DNA of 22,078 nt. It comes from a virus. Made by a program: the position numbers and the translations under genes. The stretch covers positions 1-22,078 of the IMG/VR virus record IMGVR_UViG_3300048554_000066. The stretch is one strand, 5' to 3'. The notes under the pieces were generated by a model, which had not been told where the DNA came from, searched no databases, and worked only from the letters and a program-made list of their open reading frames with translations. Shown piece after piece: positions 8,360 to 15,732 of the stretch; within the stretch, counting starts at the first letter, position 1; every line of letters begins with the position of its first letter.

Positions 8360-8803
8360 CTAAACGGCAGTTTCAACGTCATTTTCTTTGGTGCGGTATT
8401 GCACCGTTAAAGTAAACCGACCAACGGCAACCGGCTGTTCGCCATCGCCACTATAGTCAGCCTCAAACGCAACAATCTGTGCATCTTTTGCCAGATTATT
8501 CAGCGTTACATCAGCGGCAATGGCTTCTTCAACCTCAACCGCAATTCCATCCAGCGCATTATCATAATTCGCTGTCCCAATTACATATGCCTCAACAGCA
8601 ACATCCAAAACCCGATTTACCGAACGCGCCAGCGTGATTGTATCAAATTCAGTGGCTTCGCTCTTGGTAAAAATGCAAAGTGCCGGAAGCTTTGTCTGTT
8701 CCAGCGGAAAAATACGGCTGCGAAATACGTTGCTGCCGGTGGTGGTCAATCCAGTTAGTGCGGTCACGATCTGGTCGCGGATTTGCTGGCGAACGTGTGC
8801 CAT
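8360..8803 (-). CDS. Tail terminator / gpU-like minor tail protein
   Basis: This 147-residue protein starts at ATG 8803, directly after the upstream stop. It begins MAHVRQQIRDQIVTALTGLTTTGSNVFRSRIFPLEQTKLPALCIFTKSE. This pattern, a helix, then a strand with RIFPL and LPALCIF, is typical of the gpU / HK97 gp10 tail-terminator fold. The C-terminal VAVGRFTLTVQYRTKENDVETA fits a last beta strand. Tail terminators cap the tube after it reaches tape-measure length and join it to the head connector. Its place just before the tube protein matches lambda U-V. Identification is by pattern and order. Confidence 0.75.
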   Translation of the reverse strand: MAHVRQQIRDQIVTALTGLTTTGSNVFRSRIFPLEQTKLPALCIFTKSEATEFDTITLARSVNRVLDVAVEAYVIGTANYDNALDGIAVEVEEAIAADVTLNNLAKDAQIVAFEADYSGDGEQPVAVGRFTLTVQYRTKENDVETAV

Positions 8804-9100
8804 TTATTGCTTCTCCAAAACCAGCGTGGTCATACCAGTGCCGTCATCCTGCACAATCCGCATTGTATAGGCCACCGCATTGATCGTGATAGTGTCGCCT
8901 TCAGCGGCAGTTGATACGTCTGCGGTGCGGCAAACAAACCGTGGTTGCTGTAATGCAAAGCCAACGCCCCCACCAGCGTCAACTTCAACGAAATCATTGT
9001 CAAAGATGCCATTGATCGTGCCGCCGTTATAGGTTGCCGCAACCCCAAAATCATCAACGCCAATAAAGATGGCGCGGTCAAATGCGGTTTCGACCGCCAT
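8804..9100 (-). CDS. Head-tail joining protein, gpFII-like
   Basis: This 98-residue protein starts at ATG 9100, in a TAATG overlap with the upstream gene. It starts with AFDRAIFIGVDDFGVAATYNGGTINGIFDNDFVEV, and ends with GDTITINAVAYTMRIVQDDGTGMTTLVLEKQ. This resembles the PF05354/gpFII beta-barrel family, in which the phrase F.RAIF..DDFG....Y.GG.I.GIFD is common. gpFII binds the DNA-filled head below gpW and makes the tail attachment site. The order FII then U then V holds, except that the gpZ-like gene is elsewhere in this window. Confidence 0.8.
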   Translation of the reverse strand: MAVETAFDRAIFIGVDDFGVAATYNGGTINGIFDNDFVEVDAGGGVGFALQQPRFVCRTADVSTAAEGDTITINAVAYTMRIVQDDGTGMTTLVLEKQ

Positions 9101-9282
9101 TAGTCGGCATCCACTTCAGCGGCTTTTGCCTTTTTAACTGACCACAGTTTTGCATAACCGCGATCAATCAGCTTGTTCGCCTCATCTTGACGCACATCGT
9201 GGTCTTCACCGGCAAGCATAATGCCGACTGATCCCGCTTGGCAGTCTTTGATCGTTGTAATTTTAATCAATCTATTTGGCAT
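9100..9282 (-). CDS. Small head-tail region protein
   Basis: This 60-residue protein starts at ATG 9282. It reads RLIKITTIKDCQAGSVGIMLAGEDHDVRQDEANKLIDRGYAKLW followed by a basic, then acidic tail. The pattern of a strand, G-x-x-x-x-V, then EA..LI.RG.AK is the short SH3/KOW-like unit common in head genes of tailed phages. Function is not known. By position it could be the gpFI counterpart or a head-completion helper. It overlaps the preceding gene by 11 bases. Confidence 0.6.
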   Translation of the reverse strand: MPNRLIKITTIKDCQAGSVGIMLAGEDHDVRQDEANKLIDRGYAKLWSVKKAKAAEVDAD

Positions 9283-9490
9283 TTTTCTTTGTGTTCCGCT
9301 TTACTAGGCTGGCCGCTGATTTCTTTGTTAGGCCAATAGCCCTATCAGTGATGCCAACTTTATCTTCAACCACTTCGACTTTGCCAGTATTGACCAAATC
9401 GAAACCCACATTATCAGCCACTTCGACAATATCGCCAACTTCGTGCGCCTTGCCACCGATTAAAATATTACGTTTGCATTTAATTTTCAT
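9272..9490 (-). CDS. Small head-region protein of the same general build
   Basis: This 72-residue protein is taken from the second of two adjacent ATGs (9490 rather than 9493), since AGGGG lies 6 bases before it. The first 40 residues, KIKCKRNILIGGKAHEVGDIVEVADNVGFDLVNTGKVEVV, have the strand-G-x-V-x-V-helix-L-x-x-G-K pattern of short SH3/KOW-like phage proteins. That build is also seen in the next gene. The tail is basic (KRNTKKNAK). It is the first gene after the capsid terminator candidate. No function can be given; a decoration or gpFI-like role is only one possibility. Confidence 0.6.
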   Translation of the reverse strand: MKIKCKRNILIGGKAHEVGDIVEVADNVGFDLVNTGKVEVVEDKVGITDRAIGLTKKSAASLVKRNTKKNAK

Positions 9491-9506
9491 CATTAACCCC
9501 TATGGG

Positions 9507-9534
9507 AAAAGCAGGGCGACCGGAGCCGCCCCGC
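9507..9534 (-). terminator. Intrinsic terminator after the capsid gene
   Basis: The minus strand has GCGGGGCG, an 8-base loop, then CGCCCTGC and TTTT. The 8-base-pair stem has one G-U pair. It begins 8 bases after the capsid stop and ends just before the ribosome binding site of the next gene. A leaky terminator here would hold tail expression below capsid expression. Confidence 0.6.
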
Positions 9535-9541
9535 TAGTTAT

Positions 9542-10825
9542 TTAGGCATCAATGTCGAGACACGCAGCGAATGACTGGCTATGACGTACGGCCAAATCCA
9601 TTTCCTGCATCACTCTTATTCTGACAGCCCCAGTCGATCCTGCGGTGTATGGGTCGATTAAGATGTCTGGTGTGCTAAAGAAGCCCATCATCAACTGGCT
9701 GAAATCACCAAAGATCATTGCAGATGCAGTTGACAGCGTGCCTTTTGTCAGGTCAGACGGTACATTGTTGGTCACTGCCAAGTCATAACCATAAAGGCTG
9801 TTCCACGGAGCATCCATCAACATCACGCTATCTGTTGAAGCAACCTTTGGAGTTGAAGCCATATGTGACTTAACTTTCGGGTTGGTCAGATAGGCAAGTG
9901 TGTTGCCGTTGATTGCAGCGTTGTCAACTTCAACTTCTTTGACCAGATCAGTGATGGCATCCCAAGTCAGTGCGCCACCGTTTGTGCCGATTGCGACTGA
10001 ACCGATACCGGCTGTGCCGGTGATGCCGGTTGGCTCGTTAGAACCGCCGCCTTCGATTGCAACATCTTCGATCTTTTGTGCAATTGCATTCAAAAGGTCA
10101 TCGCGAACAATCTGTTCAACAGATGGGTCAGACTGGATCATCAGCAAACGTGAAACGTCTGAAAATGCGCCAAGTGACTTTGGTGACATTGTGATCTGTG
10201 AGAACACTGCGTTCACTTCAGATGTTGCGCCATTCTCAGCAACGAAACCGGCTGAAACGCCAGTTGCAAGCTTTGGAATAGCAACATCGCCACGCAGACC
10301 GGTCATAAAGCGTGCGCCAAGCTCGCTGAAAACCAAACGTGCGCGGAGTGCGTCAACAAACTGATCACCAAGATGATCTGTGCCGACCAAGTGACCACCG
10401 GCTGTAGCTGTGCCAACAGTCAAGTCACGCTTGCCGCCCCAAAAGCTGTCAGGTGCGTAGAAACCGCGTGCTTCGCGGCCATTGTTCTTTGCAATTTGCT
10501 CAGAAACTTCACGCTCAAGACCCTGCAATCCAGAACCATTAACCAGACCGCGAACAGCTTTCATAAACGAATATGAACGCTCCTCTTTAGCTGACATATC
10601 AACCGCACCGGCTGACTGCTCAAGTGGCTTGCCTTCGCCAATTGCGTCCAGCAATGTTGCGCGGAATTGTGCAACAGACTGACCTTCGCCGATAGCTTTG
10701 TCAGCTAGATCGCGGCGATTGTGTTTAACAGCAAGATTGATGATCTCGCTGGCATTCTTTTGAAAATCGCGCTTGGCTGCTTCTGCGGCTGCTTCACGGA
10801 TTTCATCGTGATTTACTTCAGACAT
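9542..10825 (-). CDS. Putative separately translated major capsid protein (internal start)
   Basis: Within the fusion gene, ATG 10825-10823 is preceded by AAGGAAAAAGTT, an AGGA-type ribosome binding site 7 bases upstream. Starting there gives 427 residues beginning MSEVNHDEIREAAAEAAKRD, the length and start (charged helix, then capsid fold) usual for stand-alone HK97-type capsid precursors. The position is exactly at the protease/capsid domain border (residue 201 of the fusion). This would let capsid be made in excess of protease. It is an inference from the start signal and domain border. Confidence 0.5.
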   Translation of the reverse strand: MSEVNHDEIREAAAEAAKRDFQKNASEIINLAVKHNRRDLADKAIGEGQSVAQFRATLLDAIGEGKPLEQSAGAVDMSAKEERSYSFMKAVRGLVNGSGLQGLEREVSEQIAKNNGREARGFYAPDSFWGGKRDLTVGTATAGGHLVGTDHLGDQFVDALRARLVFSELGARFMTGLRGDVAIPKLATGVSAGFVAENGATSEVNAVFSQITMSPKSLGAFSDVSRLLMIQSDPSVEQIVRDDLLNAIAQKIEDVAIEGGGSNEPTGITGTAGIGSVAIGTNGGALTWDAITDLVKEVEVDNAAINGNTLAYLTNPKVKSHMASTPKVASTDSVMLMDAPWNSLYGYDLAVTNNVPSDLTKGTLSTASAMIFGDFSQLMMGFFSTPDILIDPYTAGSTGAVRIRVMQEMDLAVRHSQSFAACLDIDA

Positions 10826-11425
10826 AACTTTTTCCTTTGTCTTGATAGTAGGTTCGATAAATTCAGCATTGCGATTTACGCCCACACCGGCATCGGCTGG
10901 CACGCTCACAATACTAGCTTCGTATGGCAACCAAGAAGAAATGCCAACCGTCCCGTCAGCCCTCTTGTCTTCCATTTGGCGGATTTGATAACCGATGCTG
11001 ACGTTGCTTCGTATCCCATCCTTAACGTCTTGATACACTTCTTGAGCCAGTGCGCTTTTTCCAAAGCGAACCACAGACCGCAACTTGCGATCTGATTGAT
11101 CCAAATAGGTGCGTTCAATGACGCCAATTTGTTTTGTCAAATCGTGATCCAGCAATAGTGGCGCGTGGCCGCTGTTCAATCGTGACAAATCTGCCGCGCC
11201 ATCATCGTGACGCAAAACTTCTAAACCGAAAGAACGCTCAACGGGTTCTTCAGATGAAATCGACATTCTAACGCGCCGATCATCTTCTTCCACCATTTCA
11301 GCCGCGCCAGCGCGGTGCATAAGTTCACCACGGTCAAAGCGTTCTTCAATATGTGTTTCTTCATTTTCCATTGGTGCATTATCTACCAGTTCTGGCTCTT
11401 TTTCAATCTGTTCATTTTCAGACAT
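9542..11425 (-). CDS. Prohead protease fused to HK97-fold major capsid protein
   Basis: This 627-residue protein is taken from ATG 11425 (AAGGGGC upstream, 8-base overlap with portal). A longer frame from 11578 overlaps the portal deeply and was rejected. Residues ~60-185 form the U35/S78 protease: SGHAPLLLDHD (His87 or His94), GIRSNVSIGYQI (likely nucleophile Ser143) and YEASIVSVPAD. Residues from ~201 are a delta-like scaffold helix (EIREAAAEAAKRDF), then the Phage_capsid fold (RDLTVGTATAGGHLVGTDHL, VAENGATSEVNAVFSQITMSPKSLGA, IFGDFSQLMMGFFSTPDILIDPY). In this family the protease removes the scaffold before DNA packaging. A good internal start at 10825 could make the 427-residue capsid alone. 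The fusion implies protease and capsid are co-made unless the internal start is used. Confidence 0.93.
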   Translation of the reverse strand: MSENEQIEKEPELVDNAPMENEETHIEERFDRGELMHRAGAAEMVEEDDRRVRMSISSEEPVERSFGLEVLRHDDGAADLSRLNSGHAPLLLDHDLTKQIGVIERTYLDQSDRKLRSVVRFGKSALAQEVYQDVKDGIRSNVSIGYQIRQMEDKRADGTVGISSWLPYEASIVSVPADAGVGVNRNAEFIEPTIKTKEKVMSEVNHDEIREAAAEAAKRDFQKNASEIINLAVKHNRRDLADKAIGEGQSVAQFRATLLDAIGEGKPLEQSAGAVDMSAKEERSYSFMKAVRGLVNGSGLQGLEREVSEQIAKNNGREARGFYAPDSFWGGKRDLTVGTATAGGHLVGTDHLGDQFVDALRARLVFSELGARFMTGLRGDVAIPKLATGVSAGFVAENGATSEVNAVFSQITMSPKSLGAFSDVSRLLMIQSDPSVEQIVRDDLLNAIAQKIEDVAIEGGGSNEPTGITGTAGIGSVAIGTNGGALTWDAITDLVKEVEVDNAAINGNTLAYLTNPKVKSHMASTPKVASTDSVMLMDAPWNSLYGYDLAVTNNVPSDLTKGTLSTASAMIFGDFSQLMMGFFSTPDILIDPYTAGSTGAVRIRVMQEMDLAVRHSQSFAACLDIDA

Positions 11426-12899
11426 TTTCAGCCCCTTCATCAACGGTTGCTGGCACTGGTGCTTTAGTGCCAAATGGTTGGAAAGCGGTGTCGATGCCAT
11501 AACGATCAGCCAATTCGCTTTCGCGGTTAATCTGTTCAAATATTTCTTCGGTATCGCGGCCATATTGCGAATGCACATCCTGCAAGCTGACGATGCCGTT
11601 GTTTAGTGCGATCACGCTGGCGTTGATTTCTTTCTGCGGATCGACCCAAGCAAAGCCGCGTGGCCGGTATATCACTTGATCGGCAAATAGGTCATATTTC
11701 CCCATTGGCAGATTGATACGGCCAACAGTGATTGCCATTTCTAGCCAAGCGCGATAGATCGGGTCAACAAACTGGTCAATCATAAATTGCTGGATGACCT
11801 TGAAATGGTCACGATCTTCGATAGTGCCTTGCCGGATTGATGAATAGCTAACGCCCTCAAGGTTGTTTGCCAGCGATACGTAGCTGACACCAAGACCGGA
11901 CGCGATCCCGCGCAATATACCTTTTTCAAATTCTGCAAAGCTGTCAGTCGGGTTTTGTGGGTCAAATGCAGTGAACGACATTCCAGCCGGTAACTGCGTA
12001 AACGTGGCTGGCTCCGCTGACATTATCGGCGCGTGGTTGTCGTAATCGTCACCAACAAAGCCGTCACCTTCGGGGCTAGTGAAAAAGCCCATCTTTGACG
12101 CAGCAACCCGCGCATTGACCAAAGTGGCTTCTTCGTAACCGTCTAGCATCTTTAACCGGCTTAATACGTTGCTCATCCACGGCACGCCACGGGTTTGTCC
12201 AGCGCGGTCTTGCATATAGCAATGAATGATCTGATCGGCTGGCACAATCTTATGATGCCGCTTTGTGCGTGAACCATAGCCTTGATCGTGATGTGGGTGA
12301 TCTTCAAACAGGTAATAGTTCACCGGCTTGCCAGTGCGCCGGTCTAATTCAACGCCCATACGCACTTCGTTGCCGTTGTTTAGGCGTGCGTCATAGCCTT
12401 CATCAAGATAGTCGGCTTCAAGAAACTTTAGCGAAAAGCCAAATGGGTTTCCGGCGGGGTTTTTAATCTTTTGGATTAGCACTTCGCCATCGCGCGTTAA
12501 TGTCTCAATAAACAGCCGTTGCGCTTGTGACCAAGATATCCGGCCATCAACGGTGCATAAACCAGCCCTGCCCCACTGTTGCCAAGCCTGTTCAACGATC
12601 CTGTTGCCAACGCTATCCAACGAACCGTCATCATTGCGCTTGCGAACCTGTATCCGCACGCCCGCCGCACCGACTACGTTTGTGGTCATTATCTGCAAAT
12701 AACGCCGCGCATATGGGTGGTTGCGACTGATTTCGCGGCATCTATCGCGCAGAATACGCAGTGATGGTTTGATTTCGCTGTCTGCCGACCGGCTGCTTGA
12801 TACAAAATCGCTAAATAGTCGGCCAGTGTCAGCCCCGTGAAACGCCCTTGCCATCTTTTTTGGCTGGGGCTTGCCTTTGAAAAAGTCAAAGATGCCCAT
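11418..12899 (-). CDS. Portal protein, lambda gpB family
   Basis: This 493-residue protein starts at ATG 12899 with GGTGAGG upstream. It matches the lambda-type portal family (PF05136) in length and motifs: the conserved early stretch SADSEIKPSLRILRDRCREISRNHPYARRYLQIMTTNVVG, then DGRISWSQAQRLFIETLTRDGEVLI, LEADYLDE, QTRGVPWMSNVLSRLKMLDGYEEATLV, LEGVSYSSIRQGTIEDRDHFKVIQQFMI and RGFAWVDPQKEINA. The portal is the 12-subunit ring at one head vertex through which DNA enters and leaves. It sits between a gpW-like gene and the protease-capsid gene, as in lambda. The C-terminus ends with GTKAPVPATVDEGAENV and overlaps the capsid start by 8 bases. Confidence 0.93.
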   Translation of the reverse strand: MGIFDFFKGKPQPKKMARAFHGADTGRLFSDFVSSSRSADSEIKPSLRILRDRCREISRNHPYARRYLQIMTTNVVGAAGVRIQVRKRNDDGSLDSVGNRIVEQAWQQWGRAGLCTVDGRISWSQAQRLFIETLTRDGEVLIQKIKNPAGNPFGFSLKFLEADYLDEGYDARLNNGNEVRMGVELDRRTGKPVNYYLFEDHPHHDQGYGSRTKRHHKIVPADQIIHCYMQDRAGQTRGVPWMSNVLSRLKMLDGYEEATLVNARVAASKMGFFTSPEGDGFVGDDYDNHAPIMSAEPATFTQLPAGMSFTAFDPQNPTDSFAEFEKGILRGIASGLGVSYVSLANNLEGVSYSSIRQGTIEDRDHFKVIQQFMIDQFVDPIYRAWLEMAITVGRINLPMGKYDLFADQVIYRPRGFAWVDPQKEINASVIALNNGIVSLQDVHSQYGRDTEEIFEQINRESELADRYGIDTAFQPFGTKAPVPATVDEGAENV

Positions 12900-12901
12900 T
12901 G

Positions 12902-13489
12902 TTAAAACCTCACCAAGATGGTTGCGCCGGTTGTCTCGCCAGCTAAAGCACGTTCTTTTTGTAATTCTTTGGCGTGTTCTTGCCGATAAAAGTTTCGCGC
13001 GTCAATTAAGTCAGTAAATGACATTTTGGTCAATGACCGCCCGTTGATCGAATAGCTGGCAACGTCTGCATCAGCCTTGCCTTGCAAGATGCTTTCGATC
13101 TTCGTTATCATTATTTCGGCGTGACTGCGTGGATCAGCCCCGTTCACGTCCAAATCTTCAACCGCTGTGAATGTCCCACGCTCAATGACTACGCGGTTGC
13201 CAGATGCCGTTTCAGTGACTTCTAGCTGCCAGTGATAAAAGCCAGCCACATAGGTTGCACTAATCGCGCTGCTAACTTCAAAAACATATGTGCCGTTTGT
13301 TTCGGTTGCAGCAACTTTGATTTCAGTGCTACCACCGGCAGTTATGCGTGCGACATATTCCATTGAATGCGTTGCAAGCGGATAGTCGCTTACCAGATCA
13401 GTGCGCTTCCAAAGCAGATAATCGCCAATGATGATTGTTTCGGGTGCTTGCCCGTCAGGGGCTTCGTCTATATCAAATCTATTTGCCAT
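12902..13489 (-). CDS. gpW-position head protein with added beta domain
   Basis: This 195-residue protein starts at ATG 13489. It sits between terminase and portal, where lambda has gpW (68 residues). The last ~60 residues (ADVASYSINGRSLTKMSFTDLIDARNFYRQEHAKELQ) have the gpW pattern of a strand-loop, GR.L.KM...DL, then a helix. The first ~120 residues are beta-rich: DYLLWKRTDLVSDYPLATHSMEYVARITAGGSTEI, EVSSAISATYVAGFYHWQLEVTE, and VVIERGTFTAVEDL. Such an N-terminal module looks like an Ig-like domain. gpW plugs the portal after packaging. I infer a gpW-like head-completion protein carrying an extra surface or adaptor domain. The two-domain view is not verified. Confidence 0.6.
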   Translation of the reverse strand: MANRFDIDEAPDGQAPETIIIGDYLLWKRTDLVSDYPLATHSMEYVARITAGGSTEIKVAATETNGTYVFEVSSAISATYVAGFYHWQLEVTETASGNRVVIERGTFTAVEDLDVNGADPRSHAEIMITKIESILQGKADADVASYSINGRSLTKMSFTDLIDARNFYRQEHAKELQKERALAGETTGATILVRF

Positions 13490-13492
13490 TAT

Positions 13493-15358
13493 TTACCGCC
13501 AGCTATTAACAAAGCCGCCTTGCCGTGGTCGGCGGGCAAGTGGATTAGGCTGTTGCGGCTGCGGTTGTGTTTCTGGTTCCGGCGCATTGACCACCCTATC
13601 GGCAACAGCGTTAATATTCAGTGACAAGATGCAAAGTGCCGCATACGCGTACACCCTGCAATCAAGTGCTTCGTTTCTTGTGCGCGTCTTGACAAAATCC
13701 CGCCTTGGAAAGCCTTTTTGGTATTTAGTGACAATTTTTTCACTATTCGCAAGCTGCTGATAATACTCATCTGACCGACCGGCTGGGAAATGGCAATATC
13801 CCGCACCCTCTGATTGTACGCGCAATCTGGAAAAAATCAATTCCTTGATTGGAAAAGTGCCAACCGCAAACAATTTGATCTTGCCGATGTTGTTTTTGGT
13901 CGGTCTGCTAACCAGTGGCCGCTGTTCGCCGCCCATTCCTTTAATGGCAAATATGCGCCGACCCTCGCGTGGTCTGACAAAGTTATAGACCGCTTGCGTG
14001 TAGTGACCGCCACTATCTATCGTGGCTGCGCGAATGCCTAGCTGTCTGCCGCTTTCGGTCACATATCCGGCTTTTAGGATGTTATCAAGGTCATTCCACA
14101 AATGCGGCGTTGATGGGTCGCCATACAAAGTTTTGTAATCCAGTGACCAACTTTCTTCATCACGCCCCCAACCAACTATTTCCAGTTCAAGCCGGTCATC
14201 TTGAACGTCAACCCCAGCGGTGACGACCACAATGTCATCTGGCACTGCATCGCCCCAATCATCTTCGCGGCCTTGAAAGTCAATATCGCCAACAGTCTCG
14301 CCAGCATCTTCCCACGTTTCTGCCAAGAACGTATTGACGAACACGCGCAACGTGTCGGCTGACTTCTTTGCAACCAGAAAGTCACGCACCGCGTCAGCCA
14401 TTACCGTCCAAGGGCTGTAAATGCCGTTGATGTGGAAACCGGCTATGCCGTTATAATCAGCGGTCGCGACCCACTGCCCCTTCCGCACCGACCGATTGCG
14501 CTTTGGATCATCCCAAACCGACCCGCAGCTTTCGCAGACATAACAAGCTGTGTCGGGCTTGTCTTTCTCCCACTGCACTTGACCCCACTTCAGCGTTTGC
14601 ACTGTGCCGCAATCTTCACAAGGCACGAAATATTGCCGCTGATCGCTTTCAGCATATTGGCTTTCGATCATTGACGCGCCTTTGTTGGTTGGCGTGCTAA
14701 CCATCACCATTTTGCGATTGTGGAATGTTGCCGACCTTTTTCTTGCCAGCAAGATTGGCGAACCCTCAGAACCAGCCGAAACCGGAAAGCGGTCAACTTC
14801 ATCACATAAAACTATGCGGATTGGTCTTGATGCCAGCCCAGCCGCACTATTCGACCCGACCAAGCTAATATGACCGCCAGTAAAGACTTTGTGCGTTGTG
14901 GTGTTATTTGCATCGCGGCTGCGTGGGTCTTTGACTTTGTATTTTAAAGCCGGTGTATCGCGCAGCATTGGTGCCAGACGGTCTTTAGAAAACGCCTGTG
15001 CCATTTCCAGCGTAGGCTGCACAAGCAAGATCGGCGCGGCATCGTGATGAATATGAAAACCAATCACGTTCAATAGCATTTCGGTTTTGCCAACTTGTGC
15101 GCCAGCCATCACGACAATATCACGCAAAGTCGGATCGCTGATCGCATCCATAATGCCGCGCTGATATTCTGCCCGTGATGTGATCCAACGACCGGCGGCT
15201 GCACTAGCTTCCGATGACAGTCGCCTTTCGCGGTCTGCCCACTCGCCCACGCTTAGACGGGGCGGCGGCTTCAGCGTTTGCATCGCCCCCACTATCACCG
15301 CTTTCAGTGACGACTGTGCGTCCAGCGTGTTCGTGTGGTTGGTAAGATGATAATTCAT
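13493..15358 (-). CDS. Terminase large subunit, gpA family
   Basis: This 621-residue protein has all marks of the lambda gpA / PF05876 packaging ATPase-nuclease: EWADRERRLSSEASAAAGRW near residue 39, Walker A AGAQVGKT (85-92), Walker B VLCDE (183-187), STPTNKG (221-227), a zinc-binding set Cys247/Cys250/Cys275/Cys278, and the nuclease motif AGVDVQDDRLE (381-391) with Asp384 and Asp387. It cuts concatemers and pumps DNA through the portal. The start at ATG 15358 (GGGAAG upstream) gives an N-terminus as long as that of lambda gpA. The alternative ATG 15280 would begin only 12 residues before EWAD. The first 155 bases overlap terS in another frame. The C-terminus is Pro/Gln-rich (PEPETQPQPQQPNP). 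Confidence 0.95.
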   Translation of the reverse strand: MNYHLTNHTNTLDAQSSLKAVIVGAMQTLKPPPRLSVGEWADRERRLSSEASAAAGRWITSRAEYQRGIMDAISDPTLRDIVVMAGAQVGKTEMLLNVIGFHIHHDAAPILLVQPTLEMAQAFSKDRLAPMLRDTPALKYKVKDPRSRDANNTTTHKVFTGGHISLVGSNSAAGLASRPIRIVLCDEVDRFPVSAGSEGSPILLARKRSATFHNRKMVMVSTPTNKGASMIESQYAESDQRQYFVPCEDCGTVQTLKWGQVQWEKDKPDTACYVCESCGSVWDDPKRNRSVRKGQWVATADYNGIAGFHINGIYSPWTVMADAVRDFLVAKKSADTLRVFVNTFLAETWEDAGETVGDIDFQGREDDWGDAVPDDIVVVTAGVDVQDDRLELEIVGWGRDEESWSLDYKTLYGDPSTPHLWNDLDNILKAGYVTESGRQLGIRAATIDSGGHYTQAVYNFVRPREGRRIFAIKGMGGEQRPLVSRPTKNNIGKIKLFAVGTFPIKELIFSRLRVQSEGAGYCHFPAGRSDEYYQQLANSEKIVTKYQKGFPRRDFVKTRTRNEALDCRVYAYAALCILSLNINAVADRVVNAPEPETQPQPQQPNPLARRPRQGGFVNSWR

Positions 15359-15656
15359 CCAGTGCTTCCCTTATCTGGTTTTCTAAAATGCTTTGAATGG
15401 TTGGCAAGTCAGTTTCAGTGGCGCAGATCGGCGCACATATGGAAGGCACTGCCAACAGTTTCGCCTTCATAGCCGCCAGCACTTCGACCCAAGCACCGGC
15501 AACATCGTCAGATGCCACTAATTTGCGTTTGGCTTGTAATAACTCAAGTTCAGCCATCTGCGCGTCAGCTTCCATTTTTCTGGCGCGTGCCGCGTTATAG
15601 TCTGCATCTTCAATTTTTGGCCGACCGACTGGTCTTTTGGCCTCTTTTACTGTCAT
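15204..15656 (-). CDS. Terminase small subunit, Nu1-like
   Basis: This 150-residue protein starts at ATG 15656 with GGGAGC upstream and is directly followed by terL. It begins KRPVGRPK, and the central part is helical (ARARKMEADAQMAELELLQAKRKLVASDDV, then AWVEVLAAMKAKLLAVPS, and LENQIREALDEL). The pattern RPK..DADYN.ARARK.EADA...E.....G.LV....V.......... with KAKLLAVPS is typical of phage DNA-packaging Nu1/terS proteins. The subunit recognises cos or pac DNA and gives it to the large subunit. Both ends carry AT-hook-like motifs: GRPK (residues 11-14) and RGRVGRPRK near the end. The C-terminal one lies inside the overlap with terL. Two 17-base repeats just upstream might be its binding sites. 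Confidence 0.85.
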   Translation of the reverse strand: MTVKEAKRPVGRPKIEDADYNAARARKMEADAQMAELELLQAKRKLVASDDVAGAWVEVLAAMKAKLLAVPSICAPICATETDLPTIQSILENQIREALDELSSYQPHEHAGRTVVTESGDSGGDANAEAAAPSKRGRVGRPRKATVIGS

Positions 15657-15697
15657 TTTTTTGACGCTCCCTCAATTATTGTCAAAATTTTGACGCT
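15652..15697. repeat. Two 17-bp GTCA-TGACGCT repeats upstream of terS
   Basis: On the plus strand, GTCATTTTTTTGACGCT (15652-15668) and GTCAAAATTTTGACGCT (15681-15697) match at 14 of 17 positions and start 29 bases apart. Each contains a GTCA/TGAC inverted pair; the second is a perfect 14-bp palindrome followed by ACGCTAGCGT, another palindrome. They cover the terS start codon. Candidate roles are terminase small subunit binding sites (lambda cosB R-site analogue) or an operator. Confidence 0.6.
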
Positions 15698-15706
15698 AGC
15701 GTTCGT

Positions 15707-15729
15707 TCGGGGTGTTGCGTTACCCCCGA
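15707..15729. other. Candidate cosN: 23-bp GC-armed palindrome
   Basis: The sequence has TCGGGG (15707-15712), an 11-base centre and CCCCGA (15724-15729), with twofold symmetry about 15718. It lies 51 bases upstream of the terS start and beside the two 17-bp repeats. This matches the cosN-cosB-terS order of lambda. No T-run follows on either strand, so it is not an intrinsic terminator. The cohesive-end role is an inference. Confidence 0.4.
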
Positions 15730-15732
15730 TAG

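Noticed and set aside
11426-11578. N-terminal extension of the protease-capsid frame back to 11578
   Set aside because: It would overlap the portal gene by 161 bases and lacks family-like sequence; ATG 11425 has a good ribosome binding site and short overlap.
15657-15685. Consensus TTGACA (minus 15685-15680) as promoter for terS
   Set aside because: At 17 bases spacing the -10 position is AAAAAA and the start would fall on the terS ATG; the box is better explained as part of the 17-bp repeat.
15707-15729. Palindrome as intrinsic terminator of the gpZ-like gene
   Set aside because: No T-run follows the stem on either strand.
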